A model generated the notes under the pieces. That model was not told the DNA's origin. It searched no databases and saw only the letters and a program-made list of their open reading frames with translations. DNA of 64,000 nt from Larus michahellis (taxonomy: Eukaryota; Chordata; Aves; Charadriiformes; Laridae): assembly GCF_964199755.1 (NCBI RefSeq), contig NC_133903.1, positions 2,051,001 to 2,115,000 on the forward strand, read 5' to 3'. The translations under genes and the position numbers were made by a program. Shown here one piece after another: positions 25,398 to 38,155 of the stretch (the first letter of the stretch is position 1; every line of letters begins with the position of its first letter).

Positions 25398-25536
25398 TGT
25401 GGCATCTCCAGCCTTGGAACCCTCCAAACCTGACTGAGCCCAGTCCTGGGAAAGGGGCTGGACCTGCCCCCACTTGGCCAGGGATGGGGACTGCCTCTTC
25501 TCCGGAGGGCTCTTCCAGCCTCAGCTGTTCTGTGAA
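25398..25536 (+). mobile_element. CR1 LINE fragment, sense, 3' end, diverged
   Basis: GGCATCTCCAGCCTTGGAAC, then CCTGACTGAGCCCAGTCCTG and CTCTTCCAGCCTCAGCTGTT, with TCTGTGAA at the end, follow the order of a CR1 3' end. It is more diverged than the other copies. Confidence 0.65.
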
Positions 25537-27157
25537 ACTGGTTCCTGACTAAAAAAGCCAATTTAATTAGACTGGAAATAACTATCCTAGCAGAGCCCTT
25601 ACAGTTTTCATTCAACACTCTGTTCTCAAAAAATAACGTTTCAAAGCGCTGCAAAGCAGCGGGTTCTTCCAATGCAACCGAAAGTTTTGCTGCAGCAACA
25701 AGAACCCGGTTCTCATTGTAAAGTTCCCTTAAAAGGCCACCCTACTCATCAACCCTACTCAACGTCACTACAGGCACAATTTTTATTTAGGTTCCCATGT
25801 TGGCAAAACTTAGATTCTTTCACTTTGCCACTGACTGCAGCCGCGTGATAGCTGCAGGACCAATGTTGCACAGGTGCTTTTAATTACTCTGGTGATCTAA
25901 AGAAGAGATATTTGAAAACTTCAAATGCAGGCCTAGAGAAGAAAAGAGAACCTTCTTAGGTGAAGTGAAACCTAGTCAAAGTTTTTCAAGATGCTCTGAA
26001 GCTGGGGTACAAATAGGAGGAGCTGAAGCTCTTACTTGCTATCTTCAGCGGGCCGGGAAAGTTTTTTTCTGTGTATGTTGAGCATTTTGTTATCTTCTGG
26101 AACAGTCCGTGGTGGGATGCCTCCCAAAGAAAAATCTCCGCATCATCCAACAAACCAGCTTTTGTCTTCAGAGCCAGCAGAGCTTTGTGAATTGAATGTT
26201 CTAATAGCTAACCAGCAGCCTGGTCGTGTTTACGCACGTGTGACCAACTAGATATCCTCCGCCACCTCCTTTCATTAGAAAGTGTTTTGGACACAGGACT
26301 TCAACAATATGTCCACCCTGCTTATCGGTTACCATCCTGCCATTTATGTAGCCCAAATTTCTCAAATCCCTTTGCAAAGAAGTGCTATTATCCAGTCTCC
26401 TGGGGATGGTATATGAGCCTGGGTTTTAAAGGTATTTTCCTCGAGACTCAGCTTTCTCAGCTTCAACTTTTACTGCAACAGCAGGAACACAAGTGAAATA
26501 GATAATATTTTTTCTGTTTTGCTAGACCAGCTGTTATAGGTATTAGATTTTATTTGCACTCATTGCATAACGTTACTAGGATCATATTTATTACGTAACT
26601 TTTAAGCAAGGACAATTTTTGGGGGCAAAACTGTTATCTCGAACTTTCAGGCCCTTAAGATAAGCAGGCTTTAGCCCTGCCCTTCCTGTGACGAACAGAT
26701 GCGTCTCTCTCTTCGCCCTCGTAAGCTCCAGGAGCTGTTGAGGAGGATCCTGGGACTTGGATTCTCAGCAAAACAAAGTCTTTGGTAAGTGCATGCATTT
26801 GTCTAACTGAATATAGAATCTTTTAAATATGTGTTGGCTACCTTAAATAGAATCAATTAATTAGCCATTGAGAGGGCACTGTCAAATGAGGCACTTGGAC
26901 TTGGAGAGAAAGCCTGCACCACAGAGCGTTTTTAGGAGAGCCTGGAGGTTACACATGTTCCCAGATCCATCCGCTTCTCCTCCACGCGGGTCCTTCGGCA
27001 GATCTCAGAGGTGCTTTGGGCAGGTTGCAGATGGGCGGCAGCCGCTGTCTTGGCTGGGTCCACCAAAAAGATGCTCCGAGGCACCTGGGCTGCTTGTCCT
27101 GCGCAGCGTGTGCCCCAGGGACCAGCTCCAGCTGTACCCGGAAAGGTCTTAGAAACT

Positions 27158-27520
27158 GCAACAACCCATCGGAACTCCAACCTAATCTAATCTCTGCCTG
27201 TGGAACTTCAGCTATTGCAGTATAACAACTTTCCCATTATAACTGGAAATAACCAGAAATAATTACACTAGTATAGCATATAGTATAGTTTTACTATATA
27301 ATAGTATAGTATATAGTATAGCTTTACTGCATAGTAAAAATATATACTATACATATACTATACATACTATACTATATACTATACTATTATGGTATCGTAT
27401 AACAATAATATTTATGTTATTATACTATAAGTTATTTATTGTTTTATTTGCAATATTTAAGTGATACTACAATAGCTATAGTTCTCTCTAGATTAGATTA
27501 GAGTTCTGTTGGGATATTGC
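27158..27520. repeat. AT-rich fold-back (inverted-repeat) element, possibly a MITE
   Basis: The outer arms 27158-27226 and 27461-27520 are imperfect inverted copies: blocks GAACTC, TAATCTAATCT and AGCTATTG-AGTAT recur in order on opposite strands. Inside them a 23-bp segment (27299-27321) is a perfect reverse complement of 27367-27389. The centre is made of TATAG/CTATA units. The whole unit can fold into one long hairpin. I do not recognise the family and cannot see a target-site duplication. Confidence 0.7.
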
Positions 27521-29320
27521 ATAGGCTTTATCTCCCTTGGGGGAAGTGCCTCATCTGCGCAACACGAACAGACCGTAGCGCTGCCCCAGAGGTGCAGGAA
27601 CATCCTGGTCTGCGGGAGTCGGCTGCTGATCTGAGAGGAGCCGAGTCTTTGTTTCCTTTGCCGGATCCGGGGTAGGCTCGCTGCATGGGAGGGTGAGCAA
27701 CGGCTGGCTGGCAGAGAGGACCAGAGCTGGTCCTGGAGGGCACGTAATGGCCTGCTCTGGGCCTCAGCCCTTCTCCTGAAGCTCTAACTGTGTTTTAAAA
27801 AGACAGAAAGAAAAAAAATCTTATTAGGCAGCTGAAGGATCCACAAAAATGACAGTTAACCGGCTTGTGTCCATTTACTGAGATCAATCCCCAGGGAAGC
27901 CCCGAGCCGCAGCATCTGAGATGCAGCAGCAGACGAGAGCTGTGAGGAGAACGGCTGCTCTGCCGGCCTGTCTTGCATGTAATCGGCTTTTCTTGTTAAC
28001 GGCTGAAATCCCCTGTAAGTCAGGACGATGGCAGCGTCCCCTGGCAAAATTGAATTGAAGTGCTTTGCAGCCCCCTCTTCCCTGATAACCTAATTGCTCT
28101 GCGTGGAGCACCCATTGCCTTTGGCTGCCAGCACCCATGGCGCAGGGAAGGGGCCCTCCTCAGTTTAACCATAAAGTGTGATCCAGACGGCGAGAAACTT
28201 TGTCTTTAATGAGCAAGAAATCAGATTTCCAGATACTTTAGGTGATTTTCATACTAATGCGTATATACGATCATCTCCCCACCCTTGGACGTAAAGGTCA
28301 CCAGGCTTCCTCACGCTAAGGAACGATTCCACAGCGTCCCCGTTGCCCAGCACATACCTGCCACACGCTGCCACCGACCCCCGGGCTGCTGCTGAGCTCC
28401 CTGTCACTCTGCCAGCGCTCCCCAGCCTGGGGAGCAGTGACCTGGTCCCCTCGCTGCCCTGTCACACCTGTCACTGTCCCCTGCTCAGCACGCCGGCACC
28501 AGTGCTGCACGTACCCGCAAACACACAGCTGGCCCTCCACAACCCCGGGAAGGGCAAGGCTTCCCCCTTCCCAGCCTGCAGGAACATGCCGTGCCCTGCA
28601 CCCAGCGTCACCAGTCAGAAACACCCTGCCACACTGGTTTCTGTCACTGTCAGTCCCCGTGGGGACCTGTACTTTTGTAGTTGACAGCAAGGGCTGGAAC
28701 TCGGAGCAGAACAGGTTTGCTCGGGGTGAGCACAGGAGCGCACTGGGAACGGGAGTGGGAATCGCGCTGGGAAAGGAAGGAAGCAAAAATGTGGGAATCA
28801 CAGTGGGAAGGTACGGAAAGAAGGGGTAGGACTAGGGAGATGTGGACCTTGGATTGGTTTGGCCTTGTATCGCAGTTTCCCTATACTGGGCATTAGTTAA
28901 AAAAGCTTTTTTTCCCTAAATTCTTAACTGCCCTCTGGAGTGTTACAACTGAAACATTTTTCATACGATCAATTTTTATTCTTCTTGACAATTTTTCTAC
29001 AGACTTCAGCTTAGCCAATAAAATTAAGTGAGCCCACTTTATGTTCAGAGCTCATTGTTGGATGCTGAAAAACTTAGAATTTTGTTTGCCTCAGAGCAGT
29101 TTCTTCTGAAGCATGGCAAAATTAATTCTCTATATGTACCAGCTCCTTTTAACAAAACTGGGACATCCAACCGAGTTCCCCTTAAATCCCAGAAGCCAAA
29201 GGCTCTATTGCTCCTCACAGCCGAGGAGTGGAGGGAAAGCTGAGTGTAAGCCATCCTCCTCCAGCTGCTTGGCCGGCTCCTGATGGAAAAACAACTGCTG
29301 GGGACAAGCCCGAGCAGCGC

Positions 29321-29405
29321 AGGAGCTGGAGCAGGGCCCAGGGAGCGAGCAGGAGCTGGAACAGGGCCCAGGGAGCGAGCGGAAGCCGGAGCGGGGCCGG
29401 GGAGC
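29321..29405 (+). repeat. 30-bp tandem repeat, about 2.8 copies
   Basis: The unit AGGAGCTGGAGCAGGGCCCA plus GGGAGCGAGC occurs at 29321 and, with one change, at 29351; a third, diverged and partial copy follows at 29381. Confidence 0.85.
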
Positions 29406-30650
29406 ACACTGTGCCCCGTCCTGCCGGCAGCGAGTGCGGCTGCACGGCGGGCTCCAGGGGAACAGCGCAGAAACATCCCCGAGAGCGCCTGGCCCTACAG
29501 CACCAAAGAATTCCAGGGAGATTAAAACTATGAAGTGATTTTGCCCTATCTTAACCCCTTATACATTACATAAAGACAAGAAAACCAGGTGTGGGCTGCG
29601 TACAGAAGGAGAGGGCGGTCAGAGAAGTGAGGCGATTCCTGCAGAGCATCCAGCCATCTGCCGGGAGCGGCTGTGCCTCGGGCCAAATCCCCTCTGGGTG
29701 TCCAAGTGTTGCCGGGACCAGCTCAGCTTCGGCTGCAGCATCTTAAAACTTTCACATAGCTACAGAAAAACTCTTTTAAAACAAACAGTAATTGCCTAAA
29801 ATGCTTTTACCCATTTTGTATCCAAACAAGTACATAGAGCCTATAGATATAGTCACATAGATATATCATACAATCACATATTTATCATCCAGTCTTTCCC
29901 AGCAAGCTGTCATTTCTCTTGCGCGCACACAAGTAAATAACAATTCTTGGCCTGACGACCTTCTCTCGAGTGAGCCATTCCCTGTGCTTCTCTTCCCTGC
30001 CGTTTGAACCGCCCTGGCGGTTGCATTGCGCCCAGCGTTGCGATGCCCAGAGAACCGCAGGCTGGGGGAGACCAAAGGTGTCGCAAAACCGTGACTCAGG
30101 CACCTGTTTCAAATTGAAGGTATTTGCAGACATTCCGGGGCTCGTTCCACACCACGACTCCTCTGCTAAAAGCAGGCCCGTGACATTTCTTTGCGGTGGG
30201 GCTGTCCGGCGGCCACTGCGGCCTGCTGCTGGCACCGGCGACGCTCGCGTGAGCACGATCCAGCAGGCTTAAATTCCGCCGAGGGGCTGGGAGTGTTGTG
30301 TAAGTGCCAGAAGCCTTAGAGGAGAACAGCAAGCGAAAGGGAAAGAAAATCCAAAACGGGCTGAGTGGGAAGGGAACAGCGAGAGGAGAAGCAGAAATAC
30401 TGGGAAAGAAAGTCAACGAGAATCCAAGCAGCAGAGGCAGAAGTGGAAATTAGAGGTAACTCTCCCTGCCTCCTTGGCCTTTCTCAGCCCAGAGGCACCC
30501 ACAGCTCCATTTTGTGGAGGGGGAGGCCGCCAGCAAGACGGTGCTGCCAGAGGGAAGAGCCCGAGGCAGGAAAGGGCAGCTTCAGGGGAGACGGGTCCAG
30601 CATGGAGGGGTGTCTGCTGAGGAGGAGGGAAGCCCCGCGATGAGCCCTGC

Positions 30651-31112
30651 TGTGTGAGGGGCTGGGTTTGAGGGGAGCGGGGTGTGAGGGGCTGGGTGTG
30701 AAGGGACTGTGTGAGGGATGGTGTGTGGAGGGCTGTGAGGGCAGCGGTGTGTGAGGGGCTGCTGAGGGCGGTGTGAGGGGGGCGGTGCGTGAGGGGCGGT
30801 GCGTGAGAGGCTGTGGAGGACGGTGTGAGGGGGGCGGTGTGTGAGGGGCTGTTGAAGGCGGTGTGAGGGGGGCGGTGCGTGAGGGGCTGTTGCGGGCGGT
30901 GTGTGAGGGGCTGTGGAGGACGGTGTGAGCGGGCTGTGTGAGGGGCTGTTGAGGGCGGTGCGTGAGGGGCGGTGCGTGAGAGGCTGTTGCGGGCGGTGCG
31001 TGAGAGGCTGTGGAGGACGGTGTGAGGAGGGCGGTGCGTGAGGGGCTGTTGAGGGCGGTGTGAGGGGGGCGGTGCGTGAGGGGCTGTTGAGGGCGGTGTG
31101 AGGGGGGCGGTT
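30651..31112 (+). repeat. G-rich minisatellite next to the SUN1 CpG island
   Basis: Degenerate units built from GTGAGGGGCTGTTGAGGGCG and GTGTGAGGGGGGCGGTGC repeat with a period of roughly 36-40 bp, with shorter variants, for about 460 bp. The + strand has dense GGGG runs. The array ends where the GC-box promoter region begins. A 387-codon minus-strand open frame through it is a repeat artefact rich in Pro, His, Ser and Thr. Confidence 0.92.
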
Positions 31113-31440
31113 ACGGCGGGCGGGCCTGGCCGCAGAGGGGGGCGCTGGCGGCACGCGCCGCGCGGGCGGGGCGGGGCGGGGCGGGGGCTCCCGGCGGCCT
31201 CGGCAAAGCGGGCGGGGCCAGGCCAATCTCTGCTGCCGCCGCCGGCTCTGCCTGTCCCTCGCTCTGCCGGCGCCAGGTAACCCCCACCCCGGGCACCGGT
31301 ACCCCCTCTCCGCTGCCTCCTGTGAGGGGGAGCCTCTCCCTCCCCGCGGCCGCGCTGGGGCGGGCGGGGGTCTCCGCTTTCTCTCAGGGCTCAGGCCGCG
31401 TTTCCTCAGAGCGCGGGGGGGGGCTGGCAGGCAGCTCGGC
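31112..31440 (+). promoter_or_regulatory. SUN1: CpG-island promoter, candidate upstream SUN1 promoter
   Basis: Dense CpG sequence with tandem GC boxes (GGGCGG/GGGGCGGG at 31164-31187) and a CCAAT box at 31223-31227; there is no TATA box. A possible non-coding exon ends at 31276 (GCGCCAG before GTAACC). Assignment to SUN1 rests on it being the first island upstream on the same strand. Confidence 0.6.
31240..31276 (+). other. SUN1: Candidate SUN1 non-coding first exon (start estimated)
   Basis: The segment lies just after the GC and CCAAT boxes and ends at a consensus-like donor CCAG/GTAACC. The transcription start is a guess from promoter spacing. Confidence 0.35.
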
Positions 31441-31764
31441 GCCAGCCCGTTCCGGCCGTTGCCGCGCTGACAACCGCCCCCGGTTCCCTGTCGCCCCCTG
31501 ACCGGCGGTAGGTGCCGCTCGCTCCCCCCTCGCCCGCCCGCCGCCGCTTCCCGCCGTGAGGGCCGGTCCGCGGGCGAGGCGGGCTCCAGGGCCGCACTAG
31601 GCGGCCGCCCGCATGGGAAGCCTCGGGGCGTTGTGTCTCGGTCCGGGCGGGGAGGAGATCGGCTTCCTCCTCCTCGGCTCGGGCAGCGGTGCCGGCAGGG
31701 CGGGCGGGCGTCGCGTTGGAGAGCGGGCTGGGGTTGCTGGGTCAAAATGCTGACCTCTCTTTAG

Positions 31765-31876
31765 AGACCGAAGTTATTTGGATCGGCGCTGGAAGGAGAG
31801 AGACAAATCTGTGCCGTGGCTGTCTGCCTGCTTGGGTGCCTCTTGGCCTGGCACTTGGAGCGTTTTCTTCTCAGAG
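31765..31876 (+). other. SUN1: Candidate SUN1 5' UTR exon, 112 nt
   Basis: Acceptor GCTGACCTCTCTTTAG with a good branch and pyrimidine context, donor TCAGAG/GTAACT. It contains no family-like coding sequence, so it would be untranslated leader. Confidence 0.35.
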
Positions 31877-32929
31877 GTAACTATAACCTGCAGCTTTCGA
31901 CTCTGATTTAGAAAGAATTGATAAGTGTGCTGTGGTGCCTGTGTTCACTGCAGCTGCTGAGCTTTAGTGCAAAGGTAACGTATGGCAATTGGTGTGGTCT
32001 GGTGCCGGGTACTGCCGAACCTGTCTTGGCTGCCCTCCCTTGTTGTCACCTCAGGGCAGCTGGTGTCAGTGAGCTGCTGCTGTGGGAAAGTGGTGTTAAG
32101 CAGAGAGGGTTTCACTGGAAAAGAGTTCGGCATCATTCACTGAGTGAGTGAGTGCTTGTTGTTTTGCTGCAAAATGTGATATTTCAGTATTGTGCTGATC
32201 TCGAGATGATAGAGTGGTGTTCCTGGTGCGGTGATCACGTTTGGCAGCCCTTCGGTAACCACAGGGGTGGAAGTGTCTGAAGTGCGCAACTGTGCCTGTT
32301 TTCTGTCAGTCTGAAGAAGTTTTATGTCTGTTGGGAAGAAAGAGTATTTGGTTTGCCTCATTTTATGTCCCTTTATTTATTAAACGAAGGCATTGTTTGT
32401 AATATAGGAAAGGAAAATCTTGGCTAGCAAATTCCAAGTTCTGCATCTCACTTGCAATCCCCCTATCCCCTCCTGGTTTTCATTTTAACATTTCACAAAA
32501 AGGAAGTATTTCTTTGCTCACTTTTAAAAACAAAAATTTCTTAGTGCTTTGCAACAGACTGTTAGAGGCCAATGCTTCTGTTGAATTTCCAAGTTAATGT
32601 CTGGTTTTCCCTCTCATCTATGGGGAAGAGGTATTATGAGCAGTAATTGCTAGTATTACTATTTGCTGTTTTTCATAATAATGTTATGGGAGCGCGCTGC
32701 AGGCTTTTGCGTTGTAAGTGATCTTACTGACAAGCTTGGTAGGCTTTTTACGGTGCTATATTAGTAAATACGGCAGATATATATCATCTGCCCTTAAATC
32801 TGTGCTACTTGGCTCGTGCCCGGGTGACTGCGGCCATCTCAGGGTGCGGGAGTCAGCGGCCTTACAAAGGGTAGGCTGTCGGTGTGGGTTTCAGTTAGTT
32901 CTGAGGCGCTCTGGGAACGCGAGATCCCG

Positions 32930-33330
32930 GGTAAAACACGCCTTTCGCCCCCCGCCGGCGAGTTGAGGGTTAAAACGCGCAGGCGTGACGTACCGGCCGT
33001 TTGTTTGGCGCGCGCTCCCGGCGCGGCCCCGCGGCCCCTCTGTTCGAACGGCCCCGGAGCGGCGGGGCCGGGGCCGCCGCACCCCGCGGCCTTTGTTGGG
33101 GCCGGGCAGCCATTTTGGGACCCCGCGGCGCGGCGCGGCGTGTCCCGGGAGCGGGCAGCGCCCGCCCGGCCTCCCCCCACGTCTGCGGCGGCCTGGGGAG
33201 GCCGATGGGGGAGGCCGCGAGCGAAGCGTCGGATCTCGCCGAACGCCGCGGCCCGGTGCGGCCTGTGCGCTGGGCTCGGGGTGTATGTGTGCTTCACTGT
33301 GAGGCAGCCTGGGCTGATTCCCGGCTCGTA
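32930..33330 (+). promoter_or_regulatory. SUN1: Second CpG island, possible alternative SUN1 promoter
   Basis: Very CpG-rich sequence with a CRE-like TGACGTA (32986), many GC boxes and a YY1-like AGCCATTTTG at 33108, a pattern often seen at TATA-less start sites. The first exon it might drive cannot be defined by eye. Overlapping open frames on both strands are GC artefacts. Confidence 0.5.
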
Positions 33331-36300
33331 AAATGAGTCGGTGTCTTCCCGTGCGGCGTTTGGTGCTGTGTGTGTAAACAACGAACTCTACTGTTTGACC
33401 ATAGCCGAAGGTATACCCGGTCTCTATCAACCTTTCTTTTAAAAGCCATTTGAAAGGGTTCTTAATGTGAATATGCAATATCACCGCTTTGTGAAGAACC
33501 TCTTACTTTTGTCAGTATGTTTGCAGTTTGGCGCCTGTGTTTTGGGGATCTTTGCCATAATATTCAATGGTAACATTTCGTTTAAAATGTAAATTTTATT
33601 ACTTACGACCTCTTTCTTTGCTTGCCTTTGTATGTTTGTTTTAAAGGAATGCCAATGCTTTAAGAATGTATGTTTTAATGTTGATTTAGCTCGGAGCTCT
33701 TTGCTCTTCAGCCTGTTTAAACTAGTAGTTAATTGGGTATGTGGAAGCATTCTTCGTAGAGTATATTTACTTAGGAATTTGCCTCTTTTTTCTTTTTACC
33801 AAATTTTAATTTTATTGGTTATTCTGAGAGAAATAAATAAAATTTGACATTACCAATAACAGTAGCTTGCTCTCAGGAACTGATAGGGTTGCATGCTCCT
33901 GTTTCATTGTTGTTAATAATTTTCCCAAAAGTCTCTTTAGCTTTTGTGGCATTAGTATGTTACATCATGACTTAAACTTAGTTTATTTGCTTTAAAAGAT
34001 AAGGATAGAATAGGCTCTACTTGAGATAGTACTGTCAACATCTAAGACTTTAAATGTGTAATTTTTTTACCCCTTGTAATGTAGAAAATAAGACATGCTT
34101 TCTTGCAAATTTTCTCAATTCTATAACAGACTTCCTGGTGAATATTTCTACTCTGCCAGGGTCTCGTTTGTGAAATAGCAATTACCACTTCCTTGGTCAC
34201 AAAGAGTGGTTGTGAGGAAATGCCTAGATAGTATGTTGATAGAAGTCTATTTATGTACCCAAAAAGACTTCAGTGGTAGTTCACCCTTGTCCTTGCCACG
34301 TGCTTGCAGAGTATATACGATGTGTGTTTGGTGCTACTTCCCCTCTTGTGATGTTTCTGTGCTTAAAGGCCACTATCAGAGCATTTCATCACCTTCCTTG
34401 AAAGCCAGGACGCTTTCTGCAGCTGTACTAGGGTACTGAGGCCGGCTGATTCTGAAAGTGATTTTCAGATAAACAGGCTTGTGAGGTAGTGGTGCGGTCT
34501 CATGTCACTCATACTTCATAGCCCACATCCTCTGGAGGCAGCCAAGGGGCTTTGTGCAAAGGTAAATTCTGATGCACTGATTACAGGAGTCCCTCTGCTT
34601 CCTTGTGTTCTGCCCTTCTACTCTGCTCATTTATTGTAACGCTGATTCAGTTGAATTGCAAAGGAGAGGTGACACTTGAGATGATTGTTGTTTTCTGCAT
34701 TTCCAAAAAAAGCAAATAATCCAGCTGCTGCCTCTGCAGGAACGTGGAAGGTAGCTCATAAGTTGAGGCACATTCTAGTGTCCGCTTGTGTTCTAGCTGA
34801 AATGTGTGCTTCTTTTTAATTGCCTTTAGGTTGTCCTATAAATGACCTCTTATTGCTTGGTGGGTTCTTTCACTATACATCCTTTAGTACTTAGGTATTT
34901 ATGGGCTTCTGAGGGAGGAAAAAAGGCTACTTGAAGGCCCAATAATGCTTGCAGCAAAGCCGATACCAAAAGCCTATATGAATCTGAATCCAGACAGATC
35001 TATGGTACCTAAACCAGAAATCTGCTGGGAACCCACAAGTGTTTGTTTAAACTGGAATTAAGTCCTGTGTCTACCCCTCAGGTTCTCTGCCAAGTTTTGT
35101 GGTTTTAAATTTCAAAAATATTTTATTGGCGTGTTTCTGTTCCAGTTGTATATGAAAACTTCATAAATGAGAAGAAATAATATATGAAAGGTGGGAGTGC
35201 TGTTAAACATGAGTGAACAAATTAGAGGGAGTTATTGTCTTCTACCCACCCCTGGTCTGTTCCATAGTTTAAAGTTCTGCTGTAATAAGCATTTAGAATA
35301 TTTCTCGATAAATTGGGTTGACTGTTTGTTTTGTGGAGTCTGTTTTGAAGAAATGGATAACTAAAATTAAGCTATTGAATTAGTAGCCAAGTTTTTTTTA
35401 AAAGAATCCAGTTCAATAGTAAATTTTAGATGCTTGTTTTTGAAATTGTGGTGGTTATCTCTGAAGATTATTTTCAAGTTCTGCTTAAGTCAGTTAAGTC
35501 AGTTTTGTTTTGAAAAATTGAGTAAATGTTTTTCCCGTTCAGTCTGAATTAATTTTAGAGCATCAGACAATGAATCAAACCAAGCCCCTAAATGTTCTAA
35601 GAGTGATTTCTAACTATGTGATGTCCCAATGGTAAAACCTGTTATCTTTACTAGAGATCTGGTGCTATGAAAACCAGCTATTAATAGACCTATGCATAAA
35701 TATCTCCAAGGCTTTTCGGTTAGCCATGCCATTGTCAAGTACGTATTTTCTCTAATACTAACTTAATGATATATTTCAAACCTTAGCAAATAAGGAGTAT
35801 GATGTAAATTCTAGCATTTTATTTAGAAGTCAAGTAAATGGAGAACTGGTGGGAAGGGGGAAAAGAACAGGAAAGAAGCTGAGCCAGTATGTTATTTTTC
35901 AAAGCCTGCCTTTGCCCTGCCAGTATGGGTAGCAGAGGCAGAGGGAGGGGTTGGGTAGCTACTGAAAGGTCACTCACATAGTCTGGCTTTCCATGTGGGA
36001 AAATATCGCTGGGTGTCAGAAGCATGATATCAGCTATTGAGTTGCCAGTTAAAAAGTAGATTTATTGATGAAATGGTGTGTGCTAAGCAGTGGAGATCAG
36101 CTCCAGTGGAAACTAAACAGAGGCATCCGTGGCTTGTGGCTTCAACAGTCTTTCTGTTGGGATGGACCAGTTTAAACAGATCAACCTTAATCATGGTTTT
36201 GAATTTCAATAGTCACATGTCTGAGACATCTGTTTTGTTATTGTTTAAAACGAGTGCTATCTGATGTTATCAGCAATCCTCCTCTTGAAATTCACTGTAT

Positions 36301-38135
36301 TTCCACTTTTATTACTGAGGAATTGTTGCTTTCTGGTCTGTTTCCTATGACCTAAAATGAGCTCTTATTTGTTTTTAAAGTATGGCAGCAGTTGTTGTGT
36401 ATTCTAGCAGTATTTGCTGCTTATTCTAGCAAGAGAATCAGACAGCTTTGCTAATACTTCTGCACTACTGATTTAAGCTTCCTCTAAACAAACAACAAAT
36501 TTTATATGCAAGCCAGTGAAAGCATTATGGCTCTGGGACCAGTGAATTAAGTTTAGAAAAAGATGACTTAATAGAAATTCTTTCTCCACACACCAGTCTT
36601 TAAATATTATAAATAGCAGAAGCGAGAGACCTTAATTTTCATTATCCCCGTAAACTCATGGGAGGTGCTTGCTTTCAGAAAGCTATAATGTTTAGGCCTG
36701 TAAGTTTTGATATTTTTTTTTTTTTTTAAAAACAAGAAGGAAACTGTCTTCAGTAGTAATAGAGATAATCCTTCTGCCTTATTGATATCGGGATTTGGAG
36801 GCTACAGGTGGAGTAAGAGCATTTTAGTGTTGTGTAGAGATTTCTTTTTGAACTGCTTATTACCTGTATGTGTGACTCTGCTTTTTGACTATTTGTTATG
36901 TATATGTAGCTATACAAAATAACTCCTATTTCAGCATAGCAAAGTGTATCTCCAAAGTGAGATACTTGTTGAAGTTTTGATTATAAGAATTAAAGTGTAG
37001 CTAGGGGTATTTTTACCTTAGTTTAGCCTTGTCAACACAGTTGTGTGGAATATCCTTACTGCTGCTGAAACAGGAGCTGTAGATAATCTGAAAATAGACA
37101 GGATTCTGCTTTGCTAACCATGCAAATCCAGGATAGCCAAATCCCTCTTTGTTAACCACAAATAACCTGCTATCAAAGAATCTTTACTAGAAAAGCAAAA
37201 CATTTTTTGTGTCTAATAAACTGAGAAGGGCTCGATGTTTTTTGCAAATATTTTGAATTTAAAAGTCAAATCATACATAATACCACAAGTAGTCACCCGT
37301 GCAGCTCCACAAGTTTCTTGATATGCCAACATCAATTCTTGTTTTCTTCCTAAAATTATAAAACCTTTCAAAGAAAGCTTTACAAGTGTGGGTTGGTTTT
37401 GGGTGTGGTTTGTTTTTTTTTTTTTTTTTTGTAAGTGGATGGCACCCTGGAAAATGTACCTAATTCTAGCCATGTGAGTCATTTTGCTGCTGGCTCTTCT
37501 GCTAGGGTGTGTGTTCAGTGTTTTTATAACAAGAATAAATTAACCGATACCAAATATTTCAATTTGATGTGAAATGAAGGAAGCTCCCTTGCTGCTTAGT
37601 GGATGGTGTTCAAAGGTTGCAGGGTAAAATAATTTGACTATATGTAAAATCTTTCTCAGGCTTCATCTGTGTTACACATGTTGGTGCACAGAACAGCCTG
37701 TGCTTTGCTCAGTGGGCTTTCAAAGCAAAACTCATTGTGAACAGACCTCAAAGTACGGCTACGTAGGTTTTTTTAAAAATCTTTATGCTTAGCTTTTGGG
37801 GATGCCAGCATAACTTAGTTCCTATGGAAGTGTTGTAGTGCAATTGTGATAACAGTTTGGCTCATATTGCAGTAATGTTCCAGAGAACTCGGAAATTGCT
37901 CAAAATAGACTAGAAAGAAAGTTGTGGTCAGAAAGATGCTGAGCTTCATGCACTGATGATAAGGGATATCTAGCACTAGCAGCAATACTGATGAAATACT
38001 GAGAGCTCCATATTTCTGGTAACGGTAGCTGTTTTATTTCGATACTTCATAACACAGGCTGAACAGTGCAAGGGCTCTTACATTGACTTTAAGTAACTTT
38101 AAGTCATTGCATTACTTTATTTTCACCTTTTACAG
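33331..38135 (+). other. SUN1 5' intron
   Basis: AT-rich 4.8 kb with oligo-T tracts (36713-36727, 37411-37430). No further exon with a good splice-site pair was picked out. Confidence 0.6.
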
Positions 38136-38155
38136 TATGATTTGAAACAGTCAAC

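Larger units (their letters stand above)
24916..30650. other. DNAAF5-SUN1 intergenic spacer
   Basis: No supported gene. It holds a CR1 tail (25398-25536), the fold-back element (27158-27520), a 30-bp tandem repeat (29321-29405) and GC-rich stretches around 26930-27150, 27540-28160 and 28320-28680. Open frames in those stretches lack splice sites, repeats of codon pattern or recognisable domains. Confidence 0.7.

Noticed and set aside
26036-26496. Two adjacent + strand open frames of about 70 codons
   Set aside because: They are separated by a stop and frame change, with no recognisable similarity or repeat signature.
28316-28829. Open frames of 113-161 codons on both strands in the intergenic spacer
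   Set aside because: GC-rich sequence, mutually overlapping frames, no motif and no splice-site pairs that extend them.
30582-31745. 387-codon minus-strand open frame, the longest in the window, rich in Pro, His, Ser and Thr repeats
   Set aside because: It runs through the minisatellite and the CpG island, where stop codons are rare by composition. There is no domain, no splice context and no family resemblance.
32839-33484. Overlapping open frames of 100-197 codons on both strands
   Set aside because: They lie in a CpG island and are open in several frames at once, as expected from GC content.
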